DNA from: Pyropia yezoensis
Taxonomy: Eukaryota > Rhodophyta > Bangiophyceae > Bangiales > Bangiaceae
Assembly (NCBI GenBank): GCA_009829735.1
Contig: CM020620.1
Coordinates: 24,898,020 to 24,962,019, forward strand
Direction of reading: 5' to 3'
Length of the DNA stretch: 64,000 nucleotides
The notes under the pieces were generated by a model. That model was not told the DNA's origin. It ran no database searches and worked only from the letters and a program-made list of their open reading frames with translations. The position numbers and the translations under genes were made by a program. Positions 1 through 11,400 of this stretch are shown piece by piece (the stretch's first letter is position 1; each line of letters begins with the position of its first letter).

Positions 1-3
1 GGT

Positions 4-252
4 CTCTCTGTTAGCTGGGGGGATATCCCCCCAGGTGCTGCGCTGGTTGGGTCAGCGCGTTGCCTCGGTGGCGTGCCGGACCGCCTCCAGAAAGCTCTGG
101 AGGACGTGGAGGCTGGCCGCAGCACCCTCGTCCAGCTATGCACCGAGGTAACTCGGGTGGTCGACCGTCGTGACATTGCCGACCGGTGGAGCACGGAGGT
201 ATACGCGCTTACGCGTGAGTGGCCTCCCTCGGGCAGTGGGTCTACCCACTGA
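4..252 (+). CDS. C-terminal part of the family 1 opposite-strand ORF (aORF) in R1
   Basis: An 83-codon open frame enters from the left edge and ends in TGA at 250-252. It faces pol of the same element, whose stop is at 710-712 on the other strand. The predicted protein ends in STH and is about 90% identical by eye to the C-terminus of the matching ORF in R3 (18117-18370, minus). Many differences are silent or conservative, which suggests the protein was kept under selection. The visible part is helical and polar, with Asp-Arg-Leu and Glu-Asp-Val-Glu stretches, and has no signal peptide, membrane segment or enzyme motif that I recognise. Function unknown. Confidence 0.7.
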   Translation, partial: LSVSWGDIPPGAALVGSARCLGGVPDRLQKALEDVEAGRSTLVQLCTEVTRVVDRRDIADRWSTEVYALTREWPPSGSGSTH

Positions 253-709
253 GGAGTGCTATTTGTTTGTGAGGGAGAGGGTCCCGGCAACCCTTATGGT
301 AGCCGGGTAGTAGTGAGTATAAACTCATCCCCCGCTGGGGGCATTGCTTGCCTCTGTTTGCTGCCCTGGGGAGTACCCCTTCTGGCTCAGTGGTGCCTTG
401 CCTCCCGCCCAACTTCTTCCGGTTGGTTCATGCTTGGGGAGGTTATCCTCCCTCACTTTGTGTCTTGGCTTGGGGAGGTCATCCTCCCGTGTAAGCTCCC
501 TAGTTACTTCGATATTATCGGAGTTAGCCTTTACCTTTAAGTTAACTTATTAAGGTTCAGGTTTTTACTTAGTTACCTAAGCTTAGCTCTACTTAGTTAC
601 CTAAGCTTGGTTCGACTTAGAAACCTAAGTCTGCCGTAACCATGTCACACCCTACTTAGTAGGTATAAGCCTCACCCCCCAACAGCCGAAGTCGGTGTCG
701 GTTGGGTTG
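253..709. other. Convergent 3' spacer of R1 with a hairpin array
   Basis: This non-coding stretch lies between the 3' ends of the opposite-strand ORF and of pol. It holds three near-tandem copies of a small inverted repeat, ACTTAG-loop-CTAAG (567-582, 591-606, 614-631; the last has perfect 7-bp arms), and a further hairpin CCTAC-TTA-GTAGG at 651-663. R3 has equivalent hairpins with different loops. Its position makes a role in 3' end formation or transcript stability plausible, but that is inference. Confidence 0.6.
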
Positions 710-3700
710 TTACAGTAGGCGTCGTCGCCTCATGTAAGGCATGAGTAGTTGGCGGGGTATATTTGCCGCCTGTTCCCAGGTGGGTGAGTCGTATCCGACC
801 CACATAACCTTGACGTACCAGGGTCCTGGTAGGTCCGGGTCGGTGTGTCCGACCACGCTCTCTACTTGGTATGGAATCCCATCCGGTCCCACCGGGTCAT
901 CTGACCGGTGGGTTGTAAGAGCTTCATGTAGCAACCCAGCCGGTACCGGCTGAGGCTGTTCCGGCATCGGAGCAGGTGTGACGTCATTCATGCTGATGCG
1001 TTGAATCTCCGTATCGGAGTGTAAGATAACAGAGTTGTTATCTCTGTGGAGGATCTGGTACGGTCCCTTGACCGGTTGCATAAGCTTGTTCCCTCGGAAC
1101 TTCTGGTGTCTGATATAGACCCAGTCACCTGTTACCAGGGTTGCGTTGCGCACCCGTAGTCGGGCGTCGAAGTTCTTCTTGTATCGAAGTTGTGTTCTGT
1201 CAAGGGCACCCTTGAGCTTAGGAATCATCCACGATAGCTTGGCCAACCAAGCTAGGTGGATGCGTTCGGCGGGTCGGCCCTTCGGTGTATCATACCGAGT
1301 GCACCTGCCTGGCGGCAGCGTCAGGTTACCGACGCCTAGTGGCATGACCCACTCCAGCGGAGCAATGTTTGTGCTCCGATGTGGCCTGGCATTGTATGCC
1401 AGGGTGAGTACGGACAGAAGCCTGTCCCAAGTGTTCGTGTGCTCGGCCACGTAGCACTGTAGCATCTTTACGATGGTGCGGTTGAACCGCTCCACCTGCC
1501 CGTTGGACTGCGGGTGGTAGTCGGATGCCCGACGTGGTTCGATACCGAACATGCCCAGAACCTTAGTGCAGAATGCCGACGTAAGGTTTGCTCCGTTATC
1601 GGAGAGGAGTTGCTTCATGACTCCGTATGCACTGATCCAGTGGTCAACCACTGCGTTCATGATCGTGTATGCCGTATCATTCGGGATGGCTGCCGCTCGT
1701 GACAGCTTGGTGAATCGGTCAGACATGACCAGGATGTACCTGTTCCCTTCTTCCGTTACCGGAAGTGGCCCGAGTATGTCGATAGCGACTTGCTCGTTGG
1801 GCCCATCGGGTGGGAATAGCTTCATGGCAGACGCCTGCCTATGTAGACTCATGCGGTTACGCGCACAGGGGTGGCATCTTCTTACGTGGTCGACCACGTC
1901 GACGGCCATTGCTGGCCAGTAGAAGAACCTTCGCATTGCTGCGAACATACGTGAACCCCCCGGGTGTCCGGCTGTAGGGTTCTCATGTTCTCGTTCCATG
2001 ACGGATTGCCGTAAGGACACGGGAACCACGACTTGATGTCGTCCATCGGCGGGTGCCCGCCGGTATATGAGTCCGTCTTCGTTCTCGGAGAAGATGCCGG
2101 CCGTACCGGCCAGGAGGTTAGCACGATGACGTCTACAGTCATCGTCGTTGGCCTGTGCCTCGCGGAAGTCCGCGAGGGTCAATGGGCACGCAAGGTGTGC
2201 CATGGTATGGTCAGCCATACCCTGGGTAGCATTACCCACCATGCACACCGGTACCACCGGGATGTCCTCGTCCACCGGGCGGGTATCCCCGCTCGGGGTG
2301 TCGAGTCGAGACAACGCGTCTCCGAGGTGGTGGGTTGACCCAGCCTTATACACCGTGCGGTAGTCGTGCTCGGCCATCTTCAGCCTCCATCGGGCTAGCC
2401 TCCCATGGCTATCGGAATCCTTGTCGCCAAGGTTGAGGAGCCATCGTAGGGGTTCGTGGTCGGACCTCACGATGAACCTGGAGCCCTCCAGGTATGGACG
2501 GAGCAGTTGCACTGCCCATATAACTCCGAGGCATTCACGCTCGGTGGCACTATAGTTCCGCTCAGCCGGGTTGAGTGTCCGGCTGAAGTACCCTACCGGA
2601 CGTAGGTCCGGGATAACGTTATCGGTACCGGTCAACGTCTCTCCCTGTAACAGGGTGCATCCCACTTGTGTATCACACGCATCGACATCGATGACGAAGG
2701 TACCCCGTCCATGCGGTAACGCAAGGACGGGTGGGGCTAGTAGGGCTCGCTTCAGCGACTCGAATGCCTCCTCTTCGCTNNNNNNNNNNNNNNNNNNNNN
2801 NNNNNNNNNNNNNNNNNNNNNNNNNNNNNNNNNNNNNNNNNNNNNNNNNNNNNNNNNNNNNNNNNNNNNNNNNNNNNNNNNNNNNNNNNNNNNNNNNNNN
2901 NNNNNNNNNNNNNNNNNNNNNNNNNNNNNNNNNNNNNNNNNNNNNNNNNNNNNNNNNNNNNNNNNNNNNNNNNNNNNNNNNNNNNNNNNNNNNNNNNNNN
3001 NNNNNNNNNNNNNNNNNNNNNNNNNNNNNNNNNNNNNNNNNNNNNNNNNNNNNNNNNNNNNNNNNNNNNNNNNNNNNNNNNNNNNNNNNNNNNNNNNNNN
3101 NNNNNNNNNNNNNNNNNNNNNNNNNNNNNNNNNNNNNNNNNNNNNNNNNNNNNNNNNNNNNNNNNNNNNNNNNNNNNNNNNNNNNNNNNNNNNNNNNNNN
3201 NATTCCCAGGAAGCTCTTGAGCTGCGTCTGGGTGTTAGGGAACCGGGCATCCCGGAGTGCCCGGGTATTGGCTTCGAGTACCCCTAGTTTACCAGGGGTT
3301 ATCTGGTGGCCCAGATACTCGACCGTCTGTTGGAAGAAGGCGCACTTCTTCAGACGCAGGGTTACCCCGGCGTTCCTCAAGAGGGTGAGTACCTCGTCAA
3401 CATGTTGTACATGGTCATCCATGTTACGCGAGAAGACGATGACGTCATCGAGGTACACTAGGCAGTTACGCCACTTCACCCCAGACAGTATGATGTCGAT
3501 AGCCCGCTGGAATGTAGCGGGGGCGTTGGACAATCCGAAGGGCATCCTTAGGAACTCGTACACTCCACTGTGACAGACGAATGCCGTCTTGGGGATATCC
3601 TCGTCCGCCACCGGGATCTGCCAGTATCCGGCGTTGCAGTCGATAGTGGTAAACACCGTAGCCTCCCCCAGGGAGTCGATGCATTCATCCATCCTTGGTA

Positions 3701-5192
3701 AAGGGTATGAGTCCTTCTTGGTAACCAAGTTGAGGCGTCGATAATCGATGCAAAACCGAGGGGTTTGATCCTTCTTCGGCACAATAACGACTGGGGCACC
3801 CCATTCCGACATCGAAGGTCGGATCACCTTAGCTTCACTCATCCTCTTCACTTCTCCATCAACGATCTCTCGTTGCATAGGTCCCGCTCGGTGCGGTTGT
3901 GAGCGGGCGGGTCGTGCGCCTGGTACCAGGTCTATACGATGTTGGGTTGCCCCAATGGTCCCCAAGGCCCCGCCTGTCCACATAACGTCATGCTTTCTTA
4001 GCATCCGTCGTACCCCTTCGGCTACAAAAGGGGGAAGGTGGTCGAGGTCAGCCTCGGCCAGTGCCTTCAAGGCCTCTTGGTCCTTTGGCGGCAGGTCCGC
4101 CGGAGCCGCCGATGGGTTAGGCTTCCCGTCATCGGGTTGCTGTCGCTCGGTGGTCTCGGCGACCGCCAGTACTTCAAGTGGTTCCACTTGACCTTCCTTA
4201 TCAGGGGTAAGGATATCTCCTTCGTAGAGTTCGGCAATCCCGAGGATAGTTCCCTTCGGGAGGGTGACTGCCTTACGGCGGTAGTTCGCCATCACTAGGA
4301 GGGACGACCCTCCTGCTGGGAGGTCTATGAGACCGTTGGCCATGGTCAACCCATGGCGCTTGTACGTCCGTAGGTTGGACTGGACTCTGCAGATGCCTGC
4401 GAGGTCGCAGTTAACCGGGAGTACTGTCTCTGACAACGGCTCAAAGCGAGTTCGCTTGGCCAACCGAAGTGTCTTCGGCTCGACGCTTGCGTACACCTCA
4501 GCCACGTTAACGTGGCTTCCTTGTAGCGTCAGGTCCCTGACGATAGCCGTGTGTCCTCGCTTCGTCCCGTCGGCTTCTTGAAGCTCGACGGTCCTCCGGC
4601 CTGGCCGGATTGCATCAACGTGAACGTTGATGAAGGTGCACCCCAGTATGCAGGGCACCGATAGCGTTTCACATACCAGGAAGTCAACTTCCGTGGTGAG
4701 ATCCCCGATGGTAACCTGCAGCGACATCGCTGCGGTCGTACGAATGAGTCGACCATTCGCGTCCTTGATGGTGGGTCCCCGAGTCACTCTGACTCGTGGA
4801 AGCCACTTGTCCGGGAGGGTATCCTTCCGGATAAGGTTGGGTCCAGCCCCTGTGTCCAGTACAGGGTAGTACGATCGTGTCGACTGGGGGTCAACCCCCA
4901 GGGTGGCTGATACCTTGAAGTTCTCCAAGGTAAACAACACATGTCCTACACCGATATCCGGTGTAACTCGGGCATCCTGAACAGGGCCCTTGTCTGGTTC
5001 AACGTGACGGGGCTTCCCGTCCTCTCCTCCCAACCTTGGAGGGTGGTCATCAATCCCCTGACGCCGTGTCGTCGGGGCCGGAAGGTGTACCCGGGGGTTG
5101 ATGCGGCGTCGGCTCAACCGCGCTCTCCGTGGGGCTTTCCCCGCGGTACTCCGGGGTGGCTTGCTTGGGTGACCCCAGCGCCCCCCGGTCAT
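710..5192 (-). CDS. pol: R1 pol polyprotein (protease, RT, RNase H, integrase, chromodomain), interrupted by an assembly gap
   Basis: The frame opens at an ATG (5192) 8 nt after the gag stop and is open to the gap at 3201. It resumes at 2779 and stays open to TAA at 710-712. Visible in order: aspartic protease with LDTGAGPNLI; RT with the FCIDYRRLNL block and catalytic YLDD; RNase H (VIDVDACDTQVG, TERECLGVIW, SDHEPLRWLL); integrase with an HHCC zinc finger, DDE residues (DILGPLP, LSDNGAN, HPQSNGQVERF) and a GPY/F motif (KGPYQIL). The C-terminus (VKVMWVGYDSPTWEQ) resembles a chromodomain. The two halves are in different frames only because the run of Ns has an arbitrary length. This may be a complete pol. 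Confidence 0.85.
2780..3201. other. Assembly gap (422 N) inside R1 pol
   Basis: The gap falls between RT and RNase H. In R3 and R10 the matching interval is only about 110 nt, so the run of Ns either overstates the gap or hides an insertion. Reading frames that run through it have no meaning. Confidence 0.95.
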
Positions 5193-5200
5193 CCTTCCTC

Positions 5201-7383
5201 TTACTCGTTTCCCGCCCTTGGTAGGGTGCTGTCCGCCGGGACATCCGGCTGAGGAGGTGCCCCCTCGACGGCCAGTACTCCACCTGGAGCTGGCTGCCTA
5301 CCCGGTGCGGGTCCGGGTGCTCGGGGGGGATACCCCCCGGTGGATGCCTTGCGTTGCGCCGCTGCCCGCCGAGACTCCTCGGGGATGAGTGGGCAGGAAG
5401 ACACCCAGTGCTGGGGATCCCCACACAACATACATCCGGACGTGCCGGTCCCCCCTTGAGGTCGCATCGGGTAGCCCCGTAGCTACGGTTGCCTCCCTCG
5501 GGCGCCCGAGTGCCTGCTCCCTGGTAGGCCTTGGGTCCTTGGGTCAACCGGAACATGGACTCCCCCAACCGGCTGGGTCGGCCCGCAATCTGCGGGGGTG
5601 CCTCCGTGCGCACCGCCCATGTTGGCAAGGGTTGGTGAGGGTTACCCGTCACCGGGGAGTACCCCGTAGTCCGCACATACGGGACGCGCCGTCCCGTTCC
5701 TTCGTTGACCTGGAACTGGGTTCCAGCCGGGGCGATGTACGCTACCGTACCATGTTCATCAATCACCGGCGTCGCCGGTAGCAACAGGTGGCCCTGTTGG
5801 TCGACTAGAGGGTCACCCTCACCAATAGGGGTATGTTCGGTCGCCACCAGTACTGGTGCGGCCTTACGTTCCACCTTCTCTTGCCTCGGTACCGGGGTAA
5901 GACTGGGCTTGCCTCCCTCACCCTTGGGCTTCGGGGCCAAGGCACACTCCGGGTGTAGAACCCGGTAGGCGTCCCCTAGGGACTTGCACATATGCATCAG
6001 TCGACTGAAGTTCGTCCGTGCCGTGTTGGCGCCCCGTGCGGATATCCGCACGTAGTTGGGTACTCCTGCGAACAGGATGGCCCGTAGCTCCCCTTCTCCG
6101 AGGAGCTTCCCCAGCTCGTAGTCGAGCTCTTGGATCCGGCGTCCAAACATCTCCTCATCCTCCCAGGACTGGGCGGTGGCAGTGCGAAGGGCCCGATAGT
6201 GGTCCTCGCACTTGTCCTCACTGAGGTAGCTGCTCAGCAGCTCCTTCAATATCCCACGGTAATCCATGGGGGTGGCCGCGACCCTCATTCCCGGCATCGG
6301 GGATGCCTGGCGAAGAATGCCTCGCACCCGTTCATCAACAAAGAACGGGAGGATCTCCAGGGCCAGCCCCTTGTTAACGAGCGCCTTGTCTGCGGCTGCC
6401 TTGAAGCTAGTCAAGAAGCCGATGACTGCCAACGGGCGTCCGTTCGGCCCCCCGAACATAGGGACTCCCTTCATAAGGGTCTGCATAGAGCGGATCGCCC
6501 GATGCGACGTATTACGCATCGATTCCGATACGGTGGTAGAGCGGTCCTCCAAACGATAACGTTCCGGAGTAAGAACCGACCGGAAGACCTCGTTGACGAT
6601 CTCCGTGTCAGCGTCCTGGATATCCAGTCGCTTAGCCAGTTGATGAGCGAACTCATCGGACTCCATCCGCTTCAGTAGGCTCGCAGTTACCTGCGCGGTC
6701 ATAGCTTCCACCACTGAAGATGGTACTTCAGGCGTCGGCACCTCGGGAACCCGAGTTGCCGGGCCTCCTTCGTCGTGGGGGAACTGCGAGAGGGTACCCC
6801 CTCCCCCAATAACCGACTCTCCCCCGGCGTACGTATCCGCCGGGTCGTGTCCGCGGAGTCCGCTTCGGGTGCTCCGAGCGTATCGCTCCGTGTGACTCCG
6901 TTCCAACTCTGCCGACGAGTCGGACCCATACCCCATTGTGTCCGGGGGTTGTCCAGGAGTAGCAACACCGGGGTTGACCCTGGTGGACTCCGAAAGTAGT
7001 CCGGCCGGTTCGAACCGTACCGGTGTGGGAGGAACACGACGGGGTCCCGTCGTGTGCCGTGTTGACATCAACACTGCCATTGCGTCCTCCGTCCGATCTT
7101 GACGGGCGTCGAGCCCGGAAAACCGGGCCTCGATGCGGGCCAATGATGCCATCAGGGAATCCCCTGGTGAAGGAGGCGGCGGAGTGAGGTCGGTCGACGA
7201 CAGTTGAGGCGGGCCCCCGCCTCCTGCCGTCCGAGCCGTGCCAAACGTCGATCCGGCACCGGAAAGCATTGGCGTCTCAATGTTATCGATCGGGTTCCCG
7301 ATCCCGGTTCCCGTAGTCACCTCCGGGGTCGGCGTCGACGCCGATCCGTCATCTTGAACGTTCCCCGTCTCTGGGGTAGACAT
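5201..7383 (-). CDS. gag: R1 gag polyprotein, with one frameshift before the zinc knuckle
   Basis: ATG at 7383 (MSTPETGNVQDD). The N-terminal third is Pro/Gly/Thr-rich low complexity. A helical capsid-like region follows (roughly residues 230-440, including KRLDIQDADTEI, FLTSFKAAADKAL and EMFGRRIQELDYELGK). A Pro-rich linker leads to a single CX2CX4HX4C zinc knuckle (CMLCGDPQHWVSSC), and the protein ends GNE-TAA. The knuckle is in another frame than the capsid part: relative to R10, one base is missing in a G-rich stretch near 5470-5490. This is either a real -1 shift or a homopolymer sequencing error. Gag would package the element's RNA. Confidence 0.8.
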
Positions 7384-7607
7384 GGTCACAATCAGTCAAC
7401 CGACGTATCAATCACCACGAACAAGAGAGCGAGGGGGTAGATTGGGGAGAGTACAGTAGATCACAGTCAAAGATAAAAACTCAACACAATCGATCAGGTC
7501 GCAACACCACGAGTACAAGAAAAGGACCAGATCCCTATCCGTGTGCCAGGGCCGAAGACGGCGTCACCACAAGGGTGACGGAAACCCGTCCCCTGCTGCT
7601 CCACCAA
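7384..7607 (-). promoter_or_regulatory. R1 leader with primer-binding site
   Basis: This untranslated leader lies between the 5' LTR and gag. The primer-binding site is at 7589-7606, one base from the LTR. On the element's sense strand it starts TGGTGGAGCAG, the complement of a tRNA 3' end that reads CTGCTCCACCA. The same 18-mer is present in R2, R7, R8 and R10, and with one change in R4. The remainder is A-rich and carries no coding signal. Confidence 0.8.
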
Positions 7608-7970
7608 TGTAGCACAATAGGGATCCGTCGCGCGGACACTCTCAGGGAACACTCACCAAGGGGGATCGGCACCAACGTCACCGGGAGGCCAAGGTTGCTG
7701 TCCTTGGAGCGCAAGCCACGGGACCAAGATGGGAGCCCAAATGGGAGGGGTTTGTTGTTCTACCTTGGCCGGCGGTGGATTCGCCACCGGCCCCCTCGTT
7801 ATAAACCCTCGGAGACACTACTAACTACCCTCCACCCCAAGATGCAAGTCCCTCTGGTCATACGTAACTTATAGATACCGTGACCAGTTCGTACTCTCAA
7901 ATTGAAAGTTAAGGATTAGAAGTAGCCCCCCTAATATTAGGGTCACAATACGGACAACCATATTGCTACA
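7608..7970 (-). repeat. 5' LTR of R1 (family 1 LTR, 363 bp)
   Basis: The terminal inverted repeats are TGTAGCA at one end and TGCTACA at the other. It aligns end to end with LTRs at 21072-21434 and 62960-63321. It contains the family's near-palindrome (GGCCGGCGG at 7767-7775, CCACCGGCC at 7784-7792) close to a weak TATA-like stretch. Confidence 0.9.
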
Positions 7971-8307
7971 GCGAGCCGGGCATACTCGCCTCCTCGCCGT
8001 CGTCGCCGACACCTGCGGCGCTCTCCGTCCGTGTCGGAAGACGAGTTGTCTTACTCCGTCTCGGAGTCCTCGACTCCGTCAGAGTCGGAGTCGGTCCGGC
8101 GTCTGCGTCGCCAACTTGCGAGCAAGACTAAACAGAAAGGCAGCCGCGGTCGTCGCCACTTGCGCGACCGTGAGGGGCGCGGCGGTTCCGACTTGGAGCC
8201 GCCGGCCCCGCCGACCGGTGGGGAGCGTCATCGCCGTGGGTCTCGCCGCTCGCCTCCTCGTGAGGGCGAGGGCCGTGGGGTTGGAGAGTCTAGCATGCAT
8301 GCCTAGT
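7971..8307 (+). pseudogene. C-terminal piece of the family 2 opposite-strand ORF in R2, cut by R1
   Basis: The fragment enters mid-ORF at the R1 junction and ends in TAG at 8305-8307. It matches the last 112 codons of the 648-codon ORF in R7: an Arg run, Ser-Arg repeats (RRRRR, SRRSPS-type), an acidic Ser stretch (SEDELS) and a Pro-rich patch before the end. About 85-90% of residues match R7 by eye. It faces R2 pol, whose stop is about 110 bp further on. Without R1 it would be contiguous with the upstream part, now left of the window. Confidence 0.75.
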
Positions 8308-8417
8308 TGGCAGCGGCCTTTGTTGTGAGAGTGTGAGGGTTAGGGCTGTAGTTAAAGGCCACTCTGCGTACCACTTCGACTTGAAGCACTCTCTTGGCAC
8401 TGTTACTCGGCCTTCGG

Positions 8418-11400
8418 TCACGTTAAGGGAGGGCTGTTAGGGTCTATCCCATTCCGGGCACAGTATGCCCGGACCTTCTCAGCGGGAAGGTCCTCCACTT
8501 ACTCCCACGTATCATCCTTGGCTTTGTAGCCAAACCAATGCACCCTCAGCATGAGGCGGTCAGTGTCCTCATCCCAGCCGTGGTCGATGAACGTATCGAA
8601 CACGTACTCCTGCGGGCCATGTTTGGCCGCAGGCAGCGAGGGGAGGCGCCACGCTTTTAACGCACGCGCCCAAGCTGGGTCGCCTGCAGGCGGTGGTGCA
8701 ACTTTGACCACGTCCTATCCGTTCACTGTGCGGACCCCATCGTCACTTTCGATGGTGAAGCGCCGCCCATCAGTACGAAGGACCTGGTACGGCCCCTTCG
8801 TCTGGAATACCCACTTACCCCCAGTTGGGGTGTGTGAGTGTACCAGCACCCGGTCACCCTGCTCGGGGACGTGCTTAGCATTGCGCACCTTTTTGTCAAA
8901 GGTCCGCTTGTAGCGCTTTTGTGCTTCGTCCATCTCAGCCCGGACTTTAGGGATGAGGTTTTCAAGCCTAGCAGCGAACTCCGCCTTACTCTCAGTAGGA
9001 GTAGGCGTACTGCAACCATCCTCCCTAGTTGGGATCGGCCGCCGTACCGCAATAGACCGCACGCGACGGGGGGTCACAAAAGCGAGGGGTACTTCCCCGG
9101 TAGATGAGTGAACCTGCGAATTGTAGGCAGTGGTAAGAATAGAAATGTATTGGTCCCACGTTTTCACATGCTCACTCACATAGTGGCGCAGCTGCCGAAC
9201 AATAGTTTTGTTGAAGCGCTCCACCTGCCCGTTAGTTTGTGGGTGGTAGGGGGTAGCATAGTTTGCCTTAACCCCCAACATATCCAGCACTCCCTGAAAC
9301 AGTACAGACGCAAATTGCGGTCCATTGTCCGATAGTGTACAGTCCGGAATGCCATACGCGGCAACCCAGTGATCTAGGAAGGCTGACAAGACCGACATGG
9401 CCGTGATCTCTGCCAGTGGGATCGCTCGCGAAAGTTTTGTGAAGCGGTCACAGATGACCAGGAGGTACTGGTTGCCATCCTTGGTCACTGGCAGTGGCCC
9501 AAGGATGTCCATCGCCAACGCGGCAAAGGGCTCCTTGGCCGGGAACAATATCATAGCCGTAGTAGGCCGCCGTTCCATCAGACGGTTCTGTGCACAACTT
9601 GTGCAGGCAGCCACCCAACTGTAGATGTCCACCACCATGGACGGCCAGTAGTACCTGGTCCTCAGGGTCTGGTACAGTTTACTAGACCCCAGGTGTCCAC
9701 CCGTGGGAGCGTTATGCTCCCTCTCAAGGATGCTGTCCTTGAGGGATGCGGGGACGACAAGTTGTTCGGTCCCCTGGAATACCCCCCTCCTCATGAGGAG
9801 GCCATCGTCTCCCAGAAAGAAACGCGTCTCCGCCACTGTATCCAGTGTATCCCTCTGCGACTGGCAGAAGGGATCCCCGGCCTGGGCCTTCACCACCCCG
9901 TCCAGGGACAGGGGAAAGTACTTCTTGTTCCCTGGCGCCTCGGGGATCAACACCTGACCCGAGCGCGTGACTACCCCCACGATGGGGATGTCCTCATCGA
10001 CTGGGTTAGTGTCCAGCCCCTCGGTAGGTACCCGAGAGAGGCCGTCGGCAAGGGCATGTTGCCTGCCAGGTCGGTACTCAATATCAAAGTTGAAGGGTGC
10101 CAGTCGCACCATCCACCGATTGAGACGAGTGTTCGTACAGTCCGTCTTAAAGATGAACTGCAACGCGCGGTGGTCACAGCGGATGAGGAACTTCTCACCC
10201 TCTAGGTAGTGACGAAGTGACGTCACCGCCCATACAACTGCGAGTCCTTACAACTCGGTGACTCCGTAGTTCTTCTCGGCCGAGTTCAGCCCCTTGCTGA
10301 AGTATCCCACCGGCAAGTACTCCTTGTCCGGCTGCTGCTGAAGCAACACACAACCAAGTTGATCGTAGCTAGCGTCCACATCCAGGATGTAGTGGCCTCC
10401 CAACTTGGGAATAGCCAGGATAGGGGGCTTCAGCAGAAGGTCCCGAAGAGTCTCAAAGGATTCCTGCTCCACCCCACTTGGGGAAGGCAGGTTCTTCGGT
10501 AGCGTTGAGATCACTAACTCATTCAACGGCTTCGCCACCTTGGCGAAGCCCTTGGTGAAACGTCGGTAGACGTTACACATCCCGAGGAAGCTCCTCATCT
10601 GGGTCTGGGTCCGGGGGTACTGAGCCTTACGGATGGCCCTCGAGCTCTTTTCGTTGACACTTAGACGCCCCGGACGGACAACATGTCCCAAGTATTTCAC
10701 CTCTTGAGTGAAGAGGTGGCACTTACTCGCCTTCAGTGACACACCGGCGTCAGCAAGTAGCTTGAACACCTGGCCAAGATGGCCAATGTGCTCCTCCGGA
10801 CTTCGGGAGAACACAATGATATCGTCTAGGTACACGAGACAGATCTCCCACCGTACTCCGGCCAGAATCATGTCCATAGCGCGCTGGAAAGTTGCCGGCG
10901 CGTTACACAGACCAAACGGTAGACGCTTGCACTGGTAGGTACCACAGTGACAGGTAAAGGTAGTTTTATGCCTGTCCTCCGGGGCAATGGGAATTTGCCA
11001 GTAACCCGCGTTACAGTCCAGGGTAGAGAACACGTTCGCCTCCCCCAGAGAGTCCAGACAGTCGTCCATCCTAGGTAGGGGATAACTGTCCTTCACCGTG
11101 CTCTCGTTGAGCTTACGGTAGTCGATACAAAACCGGGAGGTCCCATCAACTTTGGGGACGATAACCACCGGACTCGCCCACTCGGCGTTGCTGGCCTCGA
11201 TCACATCGAGGGCCTCCATGCGAGCAACTTGCTCCTTAACGAGGGCCCTTGCACGGGGCCCTCCCCTATACGGTTGTTGGCGTATAGGGGGTGCACCGGG
11301 CTTCAACTCGATCCGGTGTTGGGTAGCTCTCATGAGTCCCAATTGACCATCCCACAACTTGTGATATTGGTCCAAGAGGCGTTCAACTTGAACCCTCAAC

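Larger units (their letters stand above)
1..7970 (-). mobile_element. R1: Ty3/gypsy chromovirus, family 1, 3' end beyond the window
   Basis: Gag, pol and the 5' LTR read right to left; the 3' LTR lies left of base 1. The order in the element's sense is LTR (7970-7608), primer-binding site, gag, pol, a convergent spacer, then the end of an opposite-strand ORF. Its right edge abuts the opposite-strand ORF of a family 2 element (R2) in mid-codon, so R1 is inferred to have inserted into R2; the right target flank would be GCGAG. Coding capacity looks nearly intact: pol is open on both sides of an assembly gap and gag shows one 1-nt shift. The other target-site copy is outside the window. Confidence 0.85.

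Noticed and set aside
2571..3573. Long frames running across the N block
   Set aside because: They are open only because N codons are not read as stops; the real content is R1 pol on the minus strand.
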